DNA of 64,000 nucleotides, from assembly GCF_040796495.1 (NCBI RefSeq), contig NZ_JBFNQN010000001.1, positions 310,001 through 374,000 on the forward strand. Direction: 5' to 3'. Below, piece after piece: positions 59,829-64,000 of the stretch. Made by a program: the position numbers and the translations under genes. The DNA comes from Kineococcus endophyticus (GTDB lineage Bacteria > Actinomycetota > Actinomycetes > Actinomycetales > Kineococcaceae). Position 1 is the stretch's first letter; every line of letters begins with the position of its first letter. The notes below the pieces were generated by a model that did not search any database, was not told where the DNA came from, and saw only the letters and a program-made list of their open reading frames with translations.

Positions 59829-60662
59829 CTATCCGCGGTCGGGACCGTCCACCTGCTCGCGCACCACCCGGGCGCACTCGGCGGGGTGGTCCCACGTCGG
59901 GACGTGCCCGCAGTCCGGCCACTCGATCCAGCGCGTGTGCGCGGGGGCCGCCTCCCGGCGGCAGAACTCAGGCGGCAGCACCCGGTCGCGTCCGCCCGCC
60001 ACCACCGTCACGGGGGCCCGGACCTCGGACGCGCGGGTGAAGGCGCCCGTCGCGATGCCCGCGTCGGCGGCGACGTAGCCGGGCGCGGTGGCGATGGCCC
60101 GCAGGGCCTCGCGCACCACCTCGGCGGGCAGGTTGCGCGGGGCCGTGCTCGTCGTCGCCAGCGCGAGCGTGACCCCGAGCCGCGTGGTGAGGACCTGCGG
60201 CGGCAACCGGCCGGCCCAGCGCGCGAACTGCTGACCGGTGGGCAGCAGCGGTGGCCGCCGTCGCGGGGTGGACCACAACCCCGCCGGGGTGAAGGCCGTG
60301 ACGTCCGCGACCACCCCGTCGCGTTCCCCGGCCGCGGCCTCCAGCGTCACCCACCCGCCGAGGGAGTGACCCACGAGGTGCACCGGTTCGCCCTGCGCCG
60401 TCGCGAAGCGGTGCAACCGGTTCCCCAGCGACCGGGGGGTCATGGAACCCGGCGGGACCGGCGGGGCCTGGCCGTGCCCCGGCAGGTCCAGCAGGAGGAG
60501 GCGGTGGTCGGCGGCGAGGTGGGGCACGACGAGCGACCACGCCGTGGCGGCGCCACCGAGCCCGTGCACGAGGACCAGCAGGGGGTCGGCGGGGTCGGTC
60601 GACCCGGCGCGGTGGACGGCGAAGCCCTCGAGCAGTCCGCTCGTCCCGGTGCGGTGGGTCAT
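59829..60662 (-). CDS. Alpha/beta hydrolase
   Basis: A 277-aa hydrolase with the oxyanion segment V-H-G-L-G-G, nucleophile elbow G-H-S-L-G-G-W (Ser near residue 101), acid in G-G-R-D-R-V-L-P and catalytic His in D-C-G-H-V-P-T-W-D-H-P. The substrate is unknown. ATG 60662 overlaps the YbaK-like gene stop by 4 nt, so both are co-translated. Confidence 0.85.
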   Translation of the reverse strand: MTHRTGTSGLLEGFAVHRAGSTDPADPLLVLVHGLGGAATAWSLVVPHLAADHRLLLLDLPGHGQAPPVPPGSMTPRSLGNRLHRFATAQGEPVHLVGHSLGGWVTLEAAAGERDGVVADVTAFTPAGLWSTPRRRPPLLPTGQQFARWAGRLPPQVLTTRLGVTLALATTSTAPRNLPAEVVREALRAIATAPGYVAADAGIATGAFTRASEVRAPVTVVAGGRDRVLPPEFCRREAAPAHTRWIEWPDCGHVPTWDHPAECARVVREQVDGPDRG

Positions 60663-61210
60663 CCGAGTTCGACGGGGTGTCCGCTCGTGAGGCGGAGGAG
60701 TTCGTCGTAGCGGGTGCGGAAGACGGCGTGCGGGTGGCCCGCCGGGACCCAGACCTGGGGGTGGGGGGCGAGGGCGACGTCGACGAAGGTCGGCAGCGGC
60801 TCGGCCAGTCCCAGCGGTGACGCCGACCCGAGGACGGACCCGGTGCGGCGCAGCACGTCCGTGTCGTCGTCCTGGAACAGCTCCGGTTCGCACAGCACGG
60901 CCGCCAGCGCCGGGGCGAAGAGCGGGTGCGCCGCGGAGGAGATGACGAAGAGGTGCCGGTCGTCCCGGGTGCGCAGGACGGCGGTGGCGGCCACCGCGGC
61001 CAGCGGGACGCCGAGGTGGCGGGCGAGCCCGGCCGGGCCCTGCAGCGTCGCGGGGACCTCGACGACACCGCCTGCCGCGTCGAGGTCGAGGAGCGCCTCG
61101 GCGGTGCTCTCGACGGCCGGGACGGCGAGCACGGAGAGGGAGGGTCCTGAGGGTGCGGTCGTCAGTGAGCCGCCGCCCTCGGCGGGTCCCTGGCGCACCG
61201 TCCACCTCAT
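60659..61210 (-). CDS. YbaK/EbsC-type aminoacyl-tRNA deacylase-like protein
   Basis: A 183-aa protein of the YbaK/ProX editing fold, which hydrolyses misacylated tRNA. Family pattern: ATLQGPAGLARHLGVPLAAVAATAVLRT, HLFVISSAAH, and the end PAGHPHAVFRTRYDELLRLTSGHPVEL. ATG 61210 lies 8 nt after TACGCT. Actual substrate specificity cannot be read from the sequence. Confidence 0.75.
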   Translation of the reverse strand: MRWTVRQGPAEGGGSLTTAPSGPSLSVLAVPAVESTAEALLDLDAAGGVVEVPATLQGPAGLARHLGVPLAAVAATAVLRTRDDRHLFVISSAAHPLFAPALAAVLCEPELFQDDDTDVLRRTGSVLGSASPLGLAEPLPTFVDVALAPHPQVWVPAGHPHAVFRTRYDELLRLTSGHPVELG

Positions 61211-61260
61211 GCACCCTCAGCGTAGAACCGTTCTCGCCCCCCGTCGCGCCGAGCGACGCC

Positions 61261-61315
61261 GTGTGTGACGTTGCAGCACCTCCCGGGTCCTCGGGGGTGT
61301 CGGGACGTCACGCAC
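61261..61315 (-). terminator. Long imperfect hairpin after the PKD-domain gene
   Basis: GTGTGTGACGT (61261-61271) and ACGTCACGCAC (61305-61315) pair at 10 of 11 positions, with an inner GC-rich stem. It lies 14 bp beyond the gene stop. Confidence 0.45.
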
Positions 61316-61328
61316 GAGAGGCGGTCCC

Positions 61329-62195
61329 TCAGTCGTCCGGAGCGGTCAGGACGTTCCGCCCGGCGAGGACGTGGACGCCGACGCCGGGGGAGACGGTGGT
61401 CGCCGTCCCCTCGACGGGTCGGTACGGCAGCCCCGCGATGGAGTACTCCCCGGACCACGTCGTCGTCAGCGTCACCGTCCGGTCGCCGGGGGTGGTGTAC
61501 GTGTGCGTGAGCGTCTGGCGCGGGTACGCCCGTCCCGGGTCGCTCGTCGGTCCGAGCCGGCTGCCGTCGCCCAGGTCCCACGTCCAGCTCGTCGGCGTCG
61601 CCCGGATGCGGACCGGGAAACCCAGGACCGTCGTGTCGCGGACCACCGTCCCGCCCGTCGTGCGCAGGACGAGGGGGACGTTGAGGAGGGCCTGGCCGTC
61701 GTCCGGCTGCAGGTGCACCGGGCTCGCCGGCAACCCCACCCGCCGCAGGTCCGAGACCGTCACCGTCGGCAGGACCACGGGCGCCGCGTCCGCGGCCCCG
61801 GTCGTGCAGCGCGTCCCCTGGTTGATCCACTGCGCCGCGTCGCCCGTCCGCGTCCACGTCGTCGAGAACGTCTGGCCCGGCGGGCAGTTGGCGCGCGACG
61901 CCCCGCAGAAGTCGTCGCCGAAACTCCCCTCCGGTCCGTTGCGACCGCAGGCCGGGGTGCGGACGACGGTGGTGGGTGGGGCGCCTGTTCGGCGAGAGCC
62001 ATGTTGTGGACTTGCAGCGGCGGGTTTCTTGACCCTCCTTGCTGTGATCGAAACATTGTCGTCAGCTGCGATGGCGGAGGAGTCGTGCAGGGGACGCGCG
62101 GCGCTGGCTGGGTTTGCGTCGAGCACCAAGACCAGGGGGGCGGACAGGAGCACTGTCGAGATGTGGACCCGGAGGCGGTTGAGGTGCAATGTCAC
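61329..62195 (-). CDS. Secreted PKD-domain protein
   Basis: A 288-aa exported protein of unknown function. An N-terminal signal peptide (VHISTVLLSAPLVLVLDANPASA) precedes a Cys-containing region (ACGRNG, DDFCGASRANCPPGQ) and a PKD-like beta-sandwich (WTWDLGDGSRLGPTSDPGRAYPRQTLTHTYTTPGDRTVTLTTTW). ATG 62195 overlaps the upstream lipoprotein stop by 4 nt. Its 5' part is clearly lower in GC than its 3' part. Confidence 0.8.
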   Translation of the reverse strand: MTLHLNRLRVHISTVLLSAPLVLVLDANPASAARPLHDSSAIAADDNVSITARRVKKPAAASPQHGSRRTGAPPTTVVRTPACGRNGPEGSFGDDFCGASRANCPPGQTFSTTWTRTGDAAQWINQGTRCTTGAADAAPVVLPTVTVSDLRRVGLPASPVHLQPDDGQALLNVPLVLRTTGGTVVRDTTVLGFPVRIRATPTSWTWDLGDGSRLGPTSDPGRAYPRQTLTHTYTTPGDRTVTLTTTWSGEYSIAGLPYRPVEGTATTVSPGVGVHVLAGRNVLTAPDD

Positions 62196-62848
62196 TCAAC
62201 CTCCAGCGCCATCCAGTGTCCTTGCTGCCAGACGACTTCCATCCAGAACTCGGAGTCGGGGGCGGCTTCATCAGAGCTGATCATCGAACCATTTCGGTCG
62301 AACGTGTTGTATGCCGGTCGATCGACAGTGACCGTGAGTTTCGCGTAGTCAGATGCTGGATCCCATGCGTCGATGCTCGTGCCGGTGAACTGCAACACGA
62401 ACTGAGGAGTTGTGTACCCCTTCTCGCGGTACTCGTCGATGACGTCCGAGTAGAACCTGCATCCGGTGCACGACTCGACCGAGATCGAACGCAAGGTCGA
62501 TGAGTCAGCCGTTTCCCGAGCGTGGTTGAGGACGCGTAGGAAGTATGCAGCGAAGAGGCTTGCTCCAGTTTCGTCCTGCACTTTGGCGCGCTCATCCAGC
62601 GTAGGGACAGAAACTCCTGCTGTCGCGGGAGAAAGAGTCGGGTCGTCCCTCATCTCGGGCGTTCTGGTGGCCTGCGCGTCGCCGTGCTCGTGGTGAGTTC
62701 CCCCAGGTGTCGAGGCCGCTGTCGAGGTCGCCGCCGCGGCGGGTGCCGGGGCCGCCGGCGCCTCCTGCGAACACCCCGCGAGCAGGCCGGCGAGGGCGAG
62801 GCCGGCGGCGGTCGCGACGAGGGGGCGGGCTGGGATCACGCCAGGCAC
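62192..62848 (-). CDS. DUF6318-like lipoprotein
   Basis: A 218-aa predicted lipoprotein: signal ending in LLAGC (near residue 25), an Ala/Pro/Thr-rich linker with His pairs (GGTHHEHGDA), then a folded domain with a C-x2-C motif (SVESCTGCRFYSDVIDEYREKGY) and VTVDRPAYNTFDRNG. It resembles actinobacterial DUF6318 lipoproteins. GTG 62848 and GTG 62839 are both possible starts; neither has a good ribosome site. Coupled to the PKD gene. Confidence 0.7.
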   Translation of the reverse strand: MPGVIPARPLVATAAGLALAGLLAGCSQEAPAAPAPAAAATSTAASTPGGTHHEHGDAQATRTPEMRDDPTLSPATAGVSVPTLDERAKVQDETGASLFAAYFLRVLNHARETADSSTLRSISVESCTGCRFYSDVIDEYREKGYTTPQFVLQFTGTSIDAWDPASDYAKLTVTVDRPAYNTFDRNGSMISSDEAAPDSEFWMEVVWQQGHWMALEVE

Positions 62849-62891
62849 GGTCGCACGTTCCGGGGGCGTGCGGAGCCGCTGGACGGGGTGC

Positions 62892-62977
62892 TGTGGATAA
62901 GTGCTGGGCCGTCCGGGTGACCCCTCGCGGCCAGTGACCCTCCGTCGCCGAGGCTCGACGCTGTGTCGTGTGGACAA
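62892..62977. promoter_or_regulatory. Two DnaA-box-like 9-mers
   Basis: TGTGGATAA (62892-62900; complement of TTATCCACA) and TGTGGACAA (62969-62977; complement of TTGTCCACA, the high-GC form) lie in the same orientation 77 bp apart in a 339-bp gene-free region (62849-63187). Confidence 0.4.
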
Positions 62978-62989
62978 CCCGGTTCGCCG

Positions 62990-63020
62990 TTGACGCGTCC
63001 TGAGGGCGGTGGTGTAGCTT
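62990..63020 (+). promoter_or_regulatory. Promoter of the DUF6504/HEPN operon
   Basis: TTGACG (62990-62995), a 19-bp spacer and TAGCTT (63015-63020) with an upstream TG. Transcription would begin near 63027, directly at the LexA box, leaving a leader of about 160-170 nt. Confidence 0.5.
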
Positions 63021-63030
63021 CGAGATGTGT

Positions 63031-63046
63031 TCGAACCGGTGTTCGA
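63031..63046 (+). promoter_or_regulatory. LexA (SOS) box
   Basis: TCGAAC-CGGT-GTTCGA, an exact consensus match, immediately downstream of the predicted -10, where LexA would block initiation. The operon it controls encodes DUF6504 and HEPN proteins typically linked to error-prone polymerases. Confidence 0.8.
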
Positions 63047-63196
63047 ACATGATGAGACCGCTCGAGGCGCGGTCCGGGGAGAGGGGAAGCTCCGCGGGCC
63101 GCGCCCCGAGTGCGTGCTCGCGAGCCGCTTCCCCCGGCTCGCCGCACCGCGCGCTCCGCCGCGGTGCCGGCTCGAGACAGGGGAAGGGTGACGACG

Positions 63197-63613
63197 GTGC
63201 GACGGTTCTCCGACGCGGTGCACGTCCGCTACGGCGATGCGGACGAGGGGGAGGAGACCCCCGTGCAGTTCATCTGGCGCGGGCGGCTCTACGTCGTCCG
63301 CGAAGTCCTCTCCCGCTGGCGCGAGCGCAGCGCCTGGTGGGAGCACGCGGCCGTGGCCGCTGTCCACGGTGACGTCACCGACTCCGACGCCACCGGCCCG
63401 GGCGGGCGGCCCGCCCGCCGCCGCGTCCTCGAGATCGGCGACCTCGAACGCGAGGTCTTCCGCGTCGAGGCCAGCGTCGGCCGGGCGGGCGGCGCCGGCG
63501 TCTACGACCTCGCCCGCGCCGTCGCCCCGGGGACGGCGGCCGTGTCGGAGGTCGCTGGTACCTCTTCGTCCGAAGCGTCGGGGGACTGGCAGCTGCTGCG
63601 CGTCAGCGACTGA
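63197..63613 (+). CDS. DUF6504 family protein
   Basis: A 138-aa protein with the DUF6504 pattern: RRFSDAVHVRYGDADEGEETPVQFIWRGRLYVVREVLSRWRERSAWW. GTG 63197 is preferred because GGAAGG lies 9 nt upstream; GTG 63188 is also in frame. In actinobacteria such genes often precede Y-family polymerase or DnaE2 genes. The perfect upstream LexA box supports a DNA-damage role, probably as an accessory of an error-prone polymerase encoded beyond this window. Confidence 0.8.
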   Translation: MRRFSDAVHVRYGDADEGEETPVQFIWRGRLYVVREVLSRWRERSAWWEHAAVAAVHGDVTDSDATGPGGRPARRRVLEIGDLEREVFRVEASVGRAGGAGVYDLARAVAPGTAAVSEVAGTSSSEASGDWQLLRVSD

Positions 63614-63658
63614 CACCACCGACCGCCAGACCAGACCGCACGACCGGAGGAGAACGCG

Positions 63659-64000
63659 ATGCCCACCACCTTCGACGTCCCTGCGGGCGTCCCGCGCCCG
63701 CTGACGACGGCCGCCCTCGACCTCCTCGCTCGCTGCGAGGACGAGCTGATCGCGGCGCTGCGCACGGACGACGTCGCCGAGCGCTACGTCCACGCCCACC
63801 TGGCCGCCCTGCGGGCCGGGGCCGCGATCGTCGCCGTGCACGGCCGGCCCGCCCGCGGCCGGCGCAGCGGGGGGCCGCGCAGCGTCTGGGAGATGCTGCC
63901 CGCCCTCGACCCGGGCCTGCAGGAGTGGGCCGACCGGTTCGCCGCGACGGCCGCGGTCCGGTCTGCGGTCGAGGCCGGCCGCACCGGGGTCGTGGACGCC
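63659..64000 (+). CDS. SAV_6107-like HEPN domain protein (partial, runs off window)
   Basis: The first 114 codons of an open frame that continues past position 64000. GGAGGAG 6 nt upstream strongly supports ATG 63659. The helical sequence (TAALDLLARCEDELIAALRTDDVAERYVHAHLAALRAGAAIVAV, then SVWEMLPALDPGLQEWADRFAA) resembles SAV_6107-type HEPN proteins found with DNA-damage polymerase genes. It lies 45 bp after DUF6504 in the same LexA-controlled operon. Confidence 0.75.
   Translation, partial: MPTTFDVPAGVPRPLTTAALDLLARCEDELIAALRTDDVAERYVHAHLAALRAGAAIVAVHGRPARGRRSGGPRSVWEMLPALDPGLQEWADRFAATAAVRSAVEAGRTGVVDA

Noticed and set aside
62892-62977. Chromosomal replication origin
   Set aside because: Only two DnaA-like boxes are present and there is no dnaA, dnaN or AT-rich unwinding region, so an origin is unlikely.
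63025-63372. A 115-codon ORF starting at the LexA box
   Set aside because: It overlaps the DUF6504 gene in another frame, is Arg/Cys/Ser-rich and has no ribosome site; it is probably leader sequence.

Overview
The window is very GC-rich, gene-dense actinobacterial chromosome. Evidence includes abundant GTG starts, an actinobacterial bcc-aa3 respiratory chain (QcrCAB, CtaC/D/E/F), a PimB'-type mannosyltransferase, a PASTA Ser/Thr kinase, a class II DAHP synthase and actinobacterial families such as DUF3043, DUF6504 and SAV_6107-type HEPN. The gene order from the cytochrome genes to the carotenoid genes resembles the trpD-ctaE-qcrCAB / pimB'-fadD15 / aroG / pknL / Rv2175c / prenyltransferase block of mycobacteria and the equivalent Streptomyces region. 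The gene mix and an acyclic carotenoid cluster suggest a Kineococcus-like member of the Kineosporiales; that is inference from memory, not a database result. No rRNA, tRNA, CRISPR array, prophage or insertion sequence was seen.

Layout. 1-0.8 kb: a secreted heptad-repeat protein. 0.8-8.7 kb: leucyl aminopeptidase, a GNAT, a CobT-like protein, then an aldehyde module (GAF activator, NAD aldehyde dehydrogenase, DUF779) and a Gfo/Idh/MocA oxidoreductase. 8.8-15.8 kb: two MFS transporters flanking pyrD, an aldo/keto reductase, heme A synthase and DUF3043. 15.9-29.5 kb: dipeptidase, ErpA, Aat, ctaC-ctaD-ctaF, an L,D-transpeptidase lipoprotein, a flippase-like membrane protein, an SDR, then ctaE-qcrC-qcrA-qcrB. 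29.8-47.6 kb: trpD, a stand-alone RAM protein, a DnaQ/UvrC-like nuclease, a DUF4328 protein, a lipoprotein peptidase, pimB', a GT-C mannosyltransferase, acyl-CoA synthetase, two tandem ROK kinases, an EEP nuclease, acyltransferase, a PPi-type phosphofructokinase and DAHP synthase. 47.7-51.3 kb: PASTA kinase, LysM transglycosylase and a winged-helix regulator. 51.3-59.8 kb: carotenoid genes in two operons (crtE-crtI-crtB and cruF-glycosyltransferase-crtD-like), a CDP-alcohol phosphatidyltransferase and a CrtA-like monooxygenase. 59.8-64 kb: hydrolase, YbaK-type deacylase, two secreted proteins, and the start of a DNA-damage operon (DUF6504, HEPN) that runs off the end.

Regulation is the most striking aspect. 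Many start codons lie 6-8 nt after a TANNNT -10 hexamer, which implies leaderless transcripts. Four promoters carry GTGTCGG exactly 10 nt upstream of that hexamer, the layout of the RecA-independent (PafBC-type) DNA-damage promoter. They precede both carotenoid operons, the DnaQ/UvrC-like nuclease and the LysM transglycosylase. Two perfect LexA boxes (TCGAAC-N4-GTTCGA) precede the DUF6504/HEPN operon and the small Cys-protein/peptidase/pimB' operon. Together they suggest a DNA-damage network that links repair, envelope remodelling and pigment.
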